DNA from: an uncultured Ruminococcus sp. | Lineage (GTDB): Bacteria; Bacillota; Clostridia; Oscillospirales; Ruminococcaceae | Assembly: GCA_937898375.1 (NCBI GenBank) | Contig: CALEJX010000374.1 | Coordinates: 1 to 6,572, forward strand | DNA: 6,572 nucleotides | Direction: 5' to 3' | Shown: positions 1-6,231 of the stretch, piece after piece | Layout of the letters: every line of letters starts with the position of its first letter | Position numbering within the stretch: the stretch's first letter is position 1 | Translations under genes and position numbers: made by a program | The notes under the pieces: generated by a model | Database searches by the model: none | What the model saw: the letters and a program-made list of their open reading frames with translations, nothing else | Told to the model about the DNA's origin: nothing

Positions 1-1372
1 AAAGATACTTTCCTGCTATCCTTGCGCTGCTGTAGCCTAAAGCCTTGTAGGTGCCTATCTGCGTTCTCTGCTCTTCTACCATTCTTGTCATGGTGGTCAG
101 GCACACAAGCGCCGCCACAAGGATAAAGAACACAGGGAACACCTTTGCGATAGAGTCAACTTTTTGAGCGTCTCCATAAAAGGAACTGTAATCAGAGCTT
201 GCCTCAAATCTGTCATACTGATAAAATGCAGGCGCTTTCACTGCTTCAAGCTCTTTTTTTGCCCCAGCTATCTCATCTTCTGCCGCCGCAAGCTGACCAT
301 TGTATTCGTCAAAAGCCGCTGTGCTTCCTGACTTTTTGTCCTTGAGAAGCTTTCCTGCCACTTCTTCAAGCTGCCTTGCTTTCAAAAGCTGTGACCTAGC
401 AAGATACTTTGTACTTGACCCGCTCTGTTCAGCCTTATCATAAGCCACCTGAGCTTCTTCCACCGACTTCTGCGCCGTCGCCAAAAGCTCCGTGAGCTGA
501 CTTTCGTCACAGGCAAGCGCCTGTTTCAAAATATCAACTTTATCTTGAGCGGCGTCAATGCTGTCCTGAGCATCACTGCTAAGCTTTTCAAACCTTGCGT
601 TCACACTGTCCTTGAAAAACTCCACCGCCTGAACGCTCTTGTCTTTCACAGCCTGCTTGTACTCGTCCGAAAACGGGTCAAGCCCGTCAGTGCCCTTGAA
701 TTTCACATAAAGCTCAGTGTAATAATCGCACACAAACTCGCTCTCAGGCACAAAAACGTTGCTCACAACAGTTCCGTTGCCCACAGTGGTCGCATCACGC
801 TCATAACCGATATACAGCGGTGAAGCCACAATACCAACTATCTTGTATGTGTCAGCCGCCAAAGTATCAGTTATCTTTTTAGACGAGTCAGGCTCGTCTA
901 TCTTTATCTCGCCGCCCACCTTAAAGGTATCAGGCGAACTCATTTTTACCTCTACTGCACACTCGCCCTTTTTCTCAGGCAGCCTGCCCTCTAGCAAAAC
1001 AGGCTTATCAAGGTTATTAGGGCTGTCCTCGTCAACAACATTGTTAAAGGACATGAATTTCAGCACAAGGTTTTGATTTTCGTGATAATAGAAAACGTCC
1101 TTAGAATATCCCGCCATAACGCCCTGAACGTCGTCAGCTTTTTTAACAGCCTCAACGTCCTCAGAATTAACGCCTATAGACGACATGAGCTTCATATCCA
1201 TAAGTCTGTTATCGCTAAAATATTCCTCTGCCGTGTCTATCATATCAGGCATAGTCGCTTTAATGCCTGAGAAAAATCCACATCCAAGAAGAACTATTAG
1301 AAAAATAGAGAGAAATCTGCCAAAGGAGTGCCTTATCTCTCTGACAGTATCCTTTTTCAAAGCACTTTTCAT
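1..1372 (-). CDS. Large FtsX/MacB-type ABC transporter permease, N-terminal 457 residues (partial)
   Basis: Reading the minus strand from ATG at 1372 gives 457 open codons that run off the left edge. Residues 1-17 are basic and cytoplasmic (MKSALKKDTVREIRHSFG). A membrane helix follows at about 18-37, then about 370 residues that should lie outside the membrane. The second helix is at about 408-428. After it comes the cytoplasmic motif RMVEEQRTQIGTYKALGYSS (432-451), the characteristic ExR..IGTxKALG segment of FtsX-like permeases. The outer domain starts like a MacB-type periplasmic core domain. From about 250 to 380 it becomes rich in Ala, Glu, Lys and Gln with heptad-like spacing, suggesting a long coiled-coil insertion. 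Full-length Firmicutes relatives usually exceed 800 residues, with a second FtsX domain. The start is set by GGGGAGGT five bases upstream. The partner ATPase is not in view; substrate unknown. Family assignment is firm, function is not. Confidence 0.9.
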   Translation of the reverse strand, partial: MKSALKKDTVREIRHSFGRFLSIFLIVLLGCGFFSGIKATMPDMIDTAEEYFSDNRLMDMKLMSSIGVNSEDVEAVKKADDVQGVMAGYSKDVFYYHENQNLVLKFMSFNNVVDEDSPNNLDKPVLLEGRLPEKKGECAVEVKMSSPDTFKVGGEIKIDEPDSSKKITDTLAADTYKIVGIVASPLYIGYERDATTVGNGTVVSNVFVPESEFVCDYYTELYVKFKGTDGLDPFSDEYKQAVKDKSVQAVEFFKDSVNARFEKLSSDAQDSIDAAQDKVDILKQALACDESQLTELLATAQKSVEEAQVAYDKAEQSGSSTKYLARSQLLKARQLEEVAGKLLKDKKSGSTAAFDEYNGQLAAAEDEIAGAKKELEAVKAPAFYQYDRFEASSDYSSFYGDAQKVDSIAKVFPVFFILVAALVCLTTMTRMVEEQRTQIGTYKALGYSSARIAGKYL

Positions 1373-1377
1373 GACAG

Positions 1378-1386
1378 ACCTCCCCT
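1378..1386 (-). promoter_or_regulatory. Strong ribosome binding site of the permease gene
   Basis: On the minus strand AGGGGAGGT sits five bases before the ATG at 1372. It lies in the 21-base gap after the upstream gene's stop codon and fixes the permease start. It is far stronger than anything upstream of the preceding small membrane-protein gene. Confidence 0.8.
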
Positions 1387-1393
1387 CGTAAAA

Positions 1394-1858
1394 TCATTCT
1401 TCCCCGTCATTATCCGAAAAGTCATCAAGACCTATCCTGCCCGACAACACAAAATAAACCGCCGCCGCAAGCACAAAAATGACAGGTGCAAAAATTATGA
1501 TCGCTTTTTTAGCCCACTCAGCTCCCAATGCTCCTGCAAGCATAAGACCCAGCACTCCTGAGATATCAAAAAGCAGGATACAAAAATACGTCCTGAGAGC
1601 CGATACCGCAGGGGCAGTGTCCCCCTCAGGGTCAGCTTTATCGCTGAAAATATTTATCCTGCCTGCTGAAAACACAAGCAGAATAAACACCGTCATAGCA
1701 AGCAGACTTAGCACAAGATCCACCACATAAGGTTTTGTTCTGCCTGTCGTCATGCCCACTATCAGCACAAAACAATCACACCCCATGCAGAACATAAGAG
1801 CCGCCGTGTTTACCACCGTAAGCACAAGCTGAAAAGGCGTAAAAGGAACTTTTTTCAT
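1394..1858 (-). CDS. Small four-helix membrane protein of unknown function
   Basis: This gene encodes 154 residues that I do not recognise as any named family. Hydrophobic stretches at about 11-36, 45-65, 88-111 and 118-138 predict four membrane helices, with a polar loop at 66-87 and a very acidic C-terminus (LDDFSDNDGEE). An even helix number predicts both ends in the cytoplasm, given the basic N-terminus MKK. There is no obvious catalytic motif; cysteines at 24, 27 and 93 lie in or near the helices. The start lies 6 bases past the aminotransferase stop and has no good Shine-Dalgarno sequence close by, so translation may depend on coupling to the upstream gene. The permease begins 21 bases downstream, so an accessory role to that transporter is possible but rests on position alone. 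Confidence 0.75.
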   Translation of the reverse strand: MKKVPFTPFQLVLTVVNTAALMFCMGCDCFVLIVGMTTGRTKPYVVDLVLSLLAMTVFILLVFSAGRINIFSDKADPEGDTAPAVSALRTYFCILLFDISGVLGLMLAGALGAEWAKKAIIIFAPVIFVLAAAVYFVLSGRIGLDDFSDNDGEE

Positions 1859-1864
1859 TTTGTC

Positions 1865-3058
1865 TTAATCGCCGAACATTTCCTTAGAAAGCTTGCCAAG
1901 CTTCTCACAACCGTCGATTATCTGCTCGTCTGTAGGAGTTGAGAAGTTCATTCTGAATGAAGACGTCTTATCAGACTCGCTTACCATGAAAGCGTTGCCC
2001 GGTACAACGGCTACCTTGTATTCAGCAACAGCCTTCTTGCAGAAGCCATTCATGTCACTGCCCTCAGGAAGAGTACACCAAATGAACAGACCGCCCTCAG
2101 GTCTAGTGAACTTTATCTTTGAAGAGAAATTCTTCTCGATCTGTTCTATCATAAGTTCAAGCTTGTGCTTGTAAATCACTCTCAGTGAAGCAAGATGTGC
2201 TTCGATATCGTTGTCTTTCATGAAGTTGTAAGCCAGCATCTGCGCCCAAATGTTTGTATGTACGTCAGCCACCTGCTTGCAGACAACTATCTTTCCGATT
2301 ATCTCCTTTGGAGCGGAAATGTAGCCCACTCTGATACCAGGAGCAAGTATCTTCGAGAATGTTCTTGAATACATAACAAGACCGTCCTTGTCCATGCTCT
2401 TGATAGACGGGATAGCCTCGCCCTTTATTCTCAGGTCGCCGTATGGGTTATCTTCAAGTATCATAACGCTGTACTTCTTAGCCAGCTCGTAGATAGCCTT
2501 TCTCTTTTCAAGAGAAGTTGTAAGACCTGTAGGGTTCTGGAAATTAGAGATGATATAGAATACCTTTACCTTACCTGTAGCGAAAACTTCTTCAAGCTCT
2601 TTCAGGTCAACGCCGTCCTCCTGAAGTGTGATACCTCTAAGCTCAACGTTGTAAGACTTGAACGCATTAAGTGAGCCGATAAAGCTTGGCGCTTCACAGC
2701 AAAGAATGTCGCCTGGGTCGCAGAGAACTTTACAAGCAAGCTCGTTAGCCTGCTGAGCGCCGCTTGTGATGATAAGATCGTCTCTCTCAGGGTCAAACTC
2801 GCCTTTCTTCTCAAGCTCTTTTTTAAGAAGATCTCTCAGGGGAGTGTAACCCTCAGTAACGCTGTACTTCAAAGCGCCGAACGGATCGTTCTTGAATATG
2901 TCAGCCGATATCCTGTTAAGCTCGTCCACAGGGAAAGCCTCAGCCGCAGGGCTGCCTGCCGCAAATGAAATTACCTCAGGGTCAGCAGTAAATTTAAGTA
3001 TCTCTCTGATAGCAGAAGCCTGCAAATGAGAAACCTTTTCTGAAAACTTATAATCCAT
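1865..3058 (-). CDS. PLP-dependent aminotransferase, fold type I, LysN/KAT-II-like
   Basis: The 397-residue protein is a soluble cytoplasmic class I/II aminotransferase of the 2-aminoadipate/kynurenine aminotransferase II type, transferring an amino group from an amino acid to a 2-oxoacid. Visible landmarks are YSVTEGYTPLR (65-75), TSGAQQA (98-104, cofactor phosphate loop), SNFQNPTG (171-178), LEDNPYGDLR (201-210, with Asp203 and Tyr206), SRTFSKILAPGIRVGY (231-246, with Lys236 as the Schiff-base lysine and Arg243 toward the phosphate), HTNIWAQML (267-275), and FRMNFS (368-373), whose Arg369 should bind the substrate carboxylate. From memory the whole length aligns well with Thermus LysN. The ring-stacking tyrosine of LysN (EAPSY) is Phe126 here (EAPSF), which should still stack. 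It lacks the N-terminal GntR helix-turn-helix of MocR regulators, so it is an enzyme. Members are often broad in substrate; a role in aromatic, branched-chain or aminoadipate metabolism cannot be chosen. AAGAGGT lies nine bases before the ATG. Confidence 0.92.
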   Translation of the reverse strand: MDYKFSEKVSHLQASAIREILKFTADPEVISFAAGSPAAEAFPVDELNRISADIFKNDPFGALKYSVTEGYTPLRDLLKKELEKKGEFDPERDDLIITSGAQQANELACKVLCDPGDILCCEAPSFIGSLNAFKSYNVELRGITLQEDGVDLKELEEVFATGKVKVFYIISNFQNPTGLTTSLEKRKAIYELAKKYSVMILEDNPYGDLRIKGEAIPSIKSMDKDGLVMYSRTFSKILAPGIRVGYISAPKEIIGKIVVCKQVADVHTNIWAQMLAYNFMKDNDIEAHLASLRVIYKHKLELMIEQIEKNFSSKIKFTRPEGGLFIWCTLPEGSDMNGFCKKAVAEYKVAVVPGNAFMVSESDKTSSFRMNFSTPTDEQIIDGCEKLGKLSKEMFGD

Positions 3059-3281
3059 AACTTTTTTACCTCTTTTTCTTAAAAATACATAATATGATTA
3101 TATCACATTTCTCCCATAAAATAAAGGGTTTACGCAAACTTTTTTCGCATTTATACCCTGCAAACTGATTTTTGTGCAATTTTAACAACTGCCTATCCAC
3201 CGCATATGAGGACAAACCGTAATAAAAGCCCCAATAAAAGCATAATATCATATAAAAACAAGTCAGAAAGCAGGTTGACAG
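3059..3281. other. Divergent intergenic region with short direct repeats
   Basis: This 223-base A+T-rich gap separates the leftward aminotransferase unit from the rightward flippase gene. It holds the aminotransferase promoter and ribosome binding site (AAGAGGT at 3068-3074, minus strand). GCAAACT occurs at 3134-3140 and 3160-3166, the first within the imperfect palindrome GTTTACGCAAAC (3128-3139; 10 of 12 positions symmetric). AATAAAAGC occurs at 3221-3229 and 3233-3241. For the rightward gene I see only -10-like hexamers at 3241-3256 (CATAAT, TATCAT, TATAAA) without a matching -35, and a weak AGG at 3272-3274 as Shine-Dalgarno. I found no riboswitch or gene that I can support. Confidence 0.55.
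3097..3125 (-). promoter_or_regulatory. Extended -10 sigma-A-type promoter for the aminotransferase unit
   Basis: On the minus strand a perfect TATAAT (3097-3102) is preceded by TGA (3103-3105), which makes an extended -10 element TGnTATAAT. Seventeen bases upstream the -35 position reads TTTATT (3120-3125), a poor match, as is common when the -10 is extended. Transcription would start near 3090, leaving a leader of about 30 bases with AAGAGGT nine bases before the ATG at 3058. Confidence 0.7.
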
Positions 3282-4994
3282 ATGAAAAGACAAGGCTTTA
3301 TAAAAGGCTCGGCAATATTGCTTGCAATGGTACTGATAACGAAAATCCTGGGACTTCTCTATAAAATACCTCTCACCAATCTTTTAGGCGGCACAGGCAT
3401 GGGATATTTCGCTTCGGTTTTCTCCGTCTTTACACCAATATTCGCCATAGTCGTCTCAGGTATCCCCTCCACCATGGCACGCCTTACTGCCGAAAACTAT
3501 GCCCTTGAACGCTTTTCAAATATGCGGCATACCAAGCGTACAGCTTTTGGACTTTTCACCGTCGTCAGCACCGCCGCCGCTGCGGTAATGATACTCACAT
3601 CGGACTTTCTGTCACGCCATATAATTGGCGAGCCAAGTACCAAATACGCTCTCATGTGCGTTGCCCCCTCTATTATTTTCTGCACCATTATGTCAGTGGA
3701 GCGTGGCTACTGCGAGGGCTTGCAGAATATGATACCCACAGCCGTATCAGAAGTGATCGAAACACTATTCAAGCTTATCCTCGGTCTTGGATTCGCCTAT
3801 GGACTTATGTATTACATCTCAGATATGTACGATAAAACAGGCACGATATTCGGCATAGCCTATGATAATTCCCGTCAGGCAGCCTCCGCCGCACTTCCTT
3901 TTATCGCCGCCGCAGCTATCCTCGGCTCGTCCATAGCCTCCGCAATCGCCTGCCTGTATATCCTAATATCAGACAAAATAAAAGGCGACGGCGTAACAAA
4001 GCAAATGCTTCAAAGAGATACCATAACCGACCCCACAGGAGTGACAGCGAAAAAACTTGTCGCCTGCTGTCTGCCAATCGCACTTATCTCAGTGATAATG
4101 ACCTTTGCGAACATGATAGATATGCTCACTGTCAATCCATGTATCAAGGTCGCCATGAAAGCTTCCCCACACAGATTTGACAGCCTGCTTTCTGACAAAC
4201 TCAGCTCAGATATGCTCCCGAACTTCATTTACGGCTCATACACAGGTCTTGCTGTAACAGTTTTCGGTCTTGTTCCCACTCTCACCGCAATGTTCGGCAA
4301 AAGCATTCTCCCCTCACTGGCAGAAAGCTGTGCCAAAAACGATAAAAAAACCATGCAGACAGGTCTTACAAAAATGCTCACTGTCACAAGTATCATAGCC
4401 ATACCCGCAGGCATGGGCATAGCAGTTTTGTCAGAACCTATCTTGCGTTTTCTTTTCGGAAGCCGTGAAACAGAGATACAAGTCTGCATACTTCCAATGT
4501 CAATATTAGGCATAGTTGTCATATTCTTAGCCATAGCCACCCCATGCTTCGCCATACTTCAGACCCTCGGCAGACCACATAAAGCCATAATAATTATGCT
4601 CACAGGCGGAATTATCAAGCTTTTTCTGAACATTATACTTATAAGACAGCCGATAATAAATATATCAGGTGCAGCCATATCCACTCTTGTTTCCGAGATT
4701 TTCATATGCGTCCTATCCGTCCGCTCAGTGTGCAAAATGACAGGTCTCAGACCCAAAGTGAGCGAAATTTTCGTAAAGCCTACCTACGCCGCTCTCATGT
4801 GTAGTGTGACAGCTGTTTTGTCACACGAAACGCTTACGAAAATAGCCCATTTGCAAATAAATCATAGATTTGTGACCCTTTTTTCTATAGGAATTGGTAG
4901 CATAATGTACTTTTTTTGTTTGTATTTATTGTGCGAAACGCCGAAAAATATTGTAAATTACATATTTTCAAAAAAAAATCCGCAAAACCCTTGA
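3282..4994 (+). CDS. SpoVB/MurJ-like MOP-superfamily lipid-linked precursor flippase
   Basis: The 570-residue polytopic protein belongs to the MurJ/SpoVB/PST branch of the MOP exporter superfamily, whose members move lipid-linked sugars such as lipid II across the membrane. The N-terminus is family-like: a short basic start, then helix 1 with ILLAMVLITKILGLLYKIPL (12-31) and helix 2 with SVFTPIFAIVVSGIPSTMAR (48-67). About a dozen or more further helices follow. LQTLGRPHKA (426-435) and GAAISTLVSE (463-472) match the conserved C-terminal half, and the SVERGYCEGLQNMIPTA segment (138-154) the first half. It is somewhat longer than SpoVB (about 520), mainly through loops near 181-200 and 285-315 and a basic C-terminal tail. 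mazG follows after 58 bases, as for Bacillus subtilis yabM-yabN. Most isoleucines are ATA codons, unlike downstream hup, suggesting modest expression. Whether it serves the wall, a capsule or spore cortex cannot be told from sequence. Confidence 0.9.
   Translation: MKRQGFIKGSAILLAMVLITKILGLLYKIPLTNLLGGTGMGYFASVFSVFTPIFAIVVSGIPSTMARLTAENYALERFSNMRHTKRTAFGLFTVVSTAAAAVMILTSDFLSRHIIGEPSTKYALMCVAPSIIFCTIMSVERGYCEGLQNMIPTAVSEVIETLFKLILGLGFAYGLMYYISDMYDKTGTIFGIAYDNSRQAASAALPFIAAAAILGSSIASAIACLYILISDKIKGDGVTKQMLQRDTITDPTGVTAKKLVACCLPIALISVIMTFANMIDMLTVNPCIKVAMKASPHRFDSLLSDKLSSDMLPNFIYGSYTGLAVTVFGLVPTLTAMFGKSILPSLAESCAKNDKKTMQTGLTKMLTVTSIIAIPAGMGIAVLSEPILRFLFGSRETEIQVCILPMSILGIVVIFLAIATPCFAILQTLGRPHKAIIIMLTGGIIKLFLNIILIRQPIINISGAAISTLVSEIFICVLSVRSVCKMTGLRPKVSEIFVKPTYAALMCSVTAVLSHETLTKIAHLQINHRFVTLFSIGIGSIMYFFCLYLLCETPKNIVNYIFSKKNPQNP
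4804..4826. repeat. Perfect 8-bp inverted repeat inside the flippase gene
   Basis: GTGTGACA (4804-4811) and TGTCACAC (4819-4826) are perfect inverted arms around the 7-base loop GCTGTTT. It lies in the coding region for about residues 508-515 and has no following T tract, so it is not an intrinsic terminator. It could be an intragenic mRNA hairpin, a protein-binding site or chance. Confidence 0.6.
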
Positions 4995-5019
4995 AATTTT
5001 GAGCAAAATGGTTTATTAT
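4991..5019 (+). promoter_or_regulatory. Sigma-A-type promoter for mazG
   Basis: TTGAAA (4991-4996) and TATTAT (5014-5019) each match the consensus hexamers at five of six positions and are separated by exactly 17 bases in A+T-rich DNA. The -35 overlaps the flippase stop codon (4992-4994). Transcription would start near 5026, about 27 bases before the mazG ATG. No terminator separates the flippase from mazG, so mazG may be transcribed both from here and by read-through. Confidence 0.65.
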
Positions 5020-5035
5020 TAATAAGCACCCTTTT

Positions 5036-5055
5036 GGAAAGGTAATGATGTAATG
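5036..5055 (+). promoter_or_regulatory. mazG translation start with an overlapping two-codon mini-ORF
   Basis: GGAAAGG (5036-5042) is followed by ATG (5045), ATG (5048) and TAA (5051-5053); the last A of that stop is the first base of the mazG ATG (5053). The Shine-Dalgarno is ten bases from the mazG ATG and five from the ATG at 5048. Ribosomes could therefore start on ATG-TAA and restart on mazG. The mazG start is chosen because only it opens the MazG frame. Confidence 0.5.
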
Positions 5056-5850
5056 AGCGATAAAATTAAGGAATTACTTGCTAAAGACAGCTTTGATATC
5101 AATGATCTTGCGGATATCGTGGTAATTCTCAGAAGCGAGAATGGCTGCCCGTGGGATAAGGTCCAGACCCATAAATCTATCAAGAAAGATTTTCTGGAAG
5201 AAGTCTATGAGGTAATGGAAGCTATCGATTGTGACTCTCCTGAAATGATGAGAGAAGAACTTGGCGACGTTCTTTTGCAGGTGGTTTTTCATACAGTTAT
5301 CGAGACCGAAAACAACAATTTCGGACTTGACGATGTGATAACCGATATCTGTAAAAAGCTTATTATCAGACACCCGCACGTTTTTGGAAGCGTAGAAGCC
5401 AACAACGTTGAAACGGTGCTTAAAAATTGGGACACTATCAAAAAAGAAACTAAGGGACAGGAAACTTATACCGATACCCTTAAAAGCGTTCCAAAGAACT
5501 TCCCTGCACTTATGAGAGCGCAGAAGTTAAGCAAACGTGCCGCAAGAGCAGGTCTTGAGTATGACAATGCCCATGATATCAGCACACTTGAAAATGCTGT
5601 AAAGGCTCTTGAAAACATCACTGAAAGCGATAAGACCGAGGCCGCAAAACAGCTTGGCGAGATAATGTTCACTTGCGCTTCCCTTGCAAGAAAGCTTGAC
5701 CTTGACGCTGAAGAAGTGCTTACGGACACAAATAATAATTACATCGAAAAGTTTGAAAAAACTGAAAATGCAGTAAGGCAAAACGGGCAGGATATGACCG
5801 CCCTGAGCATAGATGAGCTTGACGCTTATTGGCGAAAGCAAAATGAATGA
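5053..5850 (+). CDS. mazG: MazG nucleoside triphosphate pyrophosphohydrolase
   Basis: The 265-residue protein is close in length to the two-domain Escherichia coli MazG (263). It is a cytoplasmic enzyme that hydrolyses NTPs or dNTPs to monophosphate and pyrophosphate, cleaning aberrant nucleotides from the pool. The N-terminal MazG domain is complete: LRSENGCPWDKVQTHKS (26-42), EEVYE (49-53) and EELGD (68-72) form the EExxE...ExxD magnesium site, then RHPHVFG (106-112) and the linker NWDTIKK (125-131). The C-terminal domain (about 155-265) keeps the fold signature (LARKLDLDAEEVL, NNNYIEKFEK, MTALSIDELDAYW) but the metal ligands are degenerate: the ExxD position reads KQLGE (199-203) and no EExxE is present. 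The N-terminal domain therefore probably carries catalysis. The extra N-terminal methylase-like domain of Bacillus YabN is absent. HU begins 39 bases downstream with no terminator between, suggesting co-transcription. Confidence 0.95.
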   Translation: MSDKIKELLAKDSFDINDLADIVVILRSENGCPWDKVQTHKSIKKDFLEEVYEVMEAIDCDSPEMMREELGDVLLQVVFHTVIETENNNFGLDDVITDICKKLIIRHPHVFGSVEANNVETVLKNWDTIKKETKGQETYTDTLKSVPKNFPALMRAQKLSKRAARAGLEYDNAHDISTLENAVKALENITESDKTEAAKQLGEIMFTCASLARKLDLDAEEVLTDTNNNYIEKFEKTENAVRQNGQDMTALSIDELDAYWRKQNE

Positions 5851-5876
5851 ATAACTTTATTCGTTAAAAATAATTT

Positions 5877-5882
5877 GGAGGT
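5877..5882 (+). promoter_or_regulatory. Ribosome binding site that fixes the HU start
   Basis: GGAGGT lies seven bases before ATG 5890. The in-frame TTG at 5875 overlaps this Shine-Dalgarno and would add MEVKT to the conserved HU N-terminus, so ATG 5890 is the start. Confidence 0.9.
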
Positions 5883-5889
5883 AAAAACA

Positions 5890-6165
5890 ATGACAAAGGC
5901 AGAACTGATCAATCTTATCGCAGAAAAGGGCGATTATTCAAAGAAGGACGCTGAGAAGGCACTTGCAACTGTTATCGATTCAGTATCTGAGACACTTGCT
6001 AACGGCGAGAAGATCTCACTGGTAGGTTTCGGTACATTCGAGGTTAGAGAGAGAGCTGAAAAGACAGCTATCAATCCTCGTACAAAGGAGCAGATCACTG
6101 TTGCAGCTAAGAAAGTTCCTGCATTCAAGGCAGGAAAGGCTCTTAAGGACGCTGTAAACAAGTAA
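5890..6165 (+). CDS. hup: HU family nucleoid DNA-binding protein
   Basis: The 91-residue protein has the usual HU length and starts MTKAELINLIAEKG. It is a small basic protein that binds DNA as a dimer and bends and compacts the nucleoid. The N-terminal two-helix dimerisation part (1-40) is followed by the signature GFGTFEVRERAEK (46-58), the beta-arm with INPRTKEQI (61-69; the Pro63 of the intercalating NPxT tip is present) and the C-terminal PAFKAGKALKDAV. It looks intact. All six isoleucines use ATC, in contrast to the ATA-rich flippase gene, which fits high expression. I find no convincing promoter in the 39 bases after mazG; one may lie within the end of mazG. A strong intrinsic terminator begins 20 bases after the stop. 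In many Clostridia hup sits between mazG and rqcP, as here. Confidence 0.97.
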   Translation: MTKAELINLIAEKGDYSKKDAEKALATVIDSVSETLANGEKISLVGFGTFEVRERAEKTAINPRTKEQITVAAKKVPAFKAGKALKDAVNK

Positions 6166-6184
6166 TCTAAAGCTTATGCCACTC

Positions 6185-6213
6185 AGACCTAGCCTGCGGG
6201 TTAGGTCTTTTTT
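6185..6213 (+). terminator. Intrinsic terminator after hup with a UNCG-type tetraloop
   Basis: AGACCTAGCC (6185-6194) pairs with GGTTAGGTCT (6199-6208) in a ten-base-pair stem with one G-U pair. The loop TGCG (6195-6198) is closed by C-G, giving a C(UGCG)G loop of the very stable UNCG class. Six Ts follow (6208-6213). It lies between hup and rqcP, so rqcP should be expressed from read-through unless a promoter I do not see is present. Confidence 0.9.
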
Positions 6214-6231
6214 ACTACAAAGGAGGAAAAT

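Noticed and set aside
545..1391. Several plus-strand ORFs of 65-92 codons.
   Set aside because: They lie antisense to the continuous permease frame and have low-complexity, unfamily-like translations; they are shadows of the real gene.
3275..3280. A perfect TTGACA as a possible -35 element.
   Set aside because: It lies directly before the flippase ATG, so any transcript from it would start inside the coding sequence; no -10 follows at 16-18 bases (the region reads into lysine and glycine codons).
3066..3293. A 75-residue minus-strand ORF across the divergent intergenic region.
   Set aside because: It overlaps the aminotransferase promoter and ribosome binding site and the start of the flippase gene. 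Its Cys/Phe/Tyr-rich translation looks like translated A+T-rich non-coding DNA, and I see no Shine-Dalgarno support.
4805..4825. TGTGA...TCACA as a CRP-type operator.
   Set aside because: The half-sites are 11 bases apart rather than 6, the site is inside a coding sequence, and the host looks like a Firmicute without classical cAMP-CRP control.
5053..5850. MazG as part of a MazEF-type toxin-antitoxin module.
   Set aside because: No mazE- or mazF-like gene is adjacent. The neighbours match the housekeeping yabM-yabN-yabO arrangement instead.
5852..5866. TAAC...GTTA as a terminator between mazG and hup.
   Set aside because: It has only four A/T-rich base pairs and no T tract, too weak to terminate.
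5875..5889. TTG at 5875 as an upstream start for HU.
   Set aside because: The TTG overlaps the GGAGGT Shine-Dalgarno and would add residues absent from HU proteins; ATG 5890 has ideal spacing.
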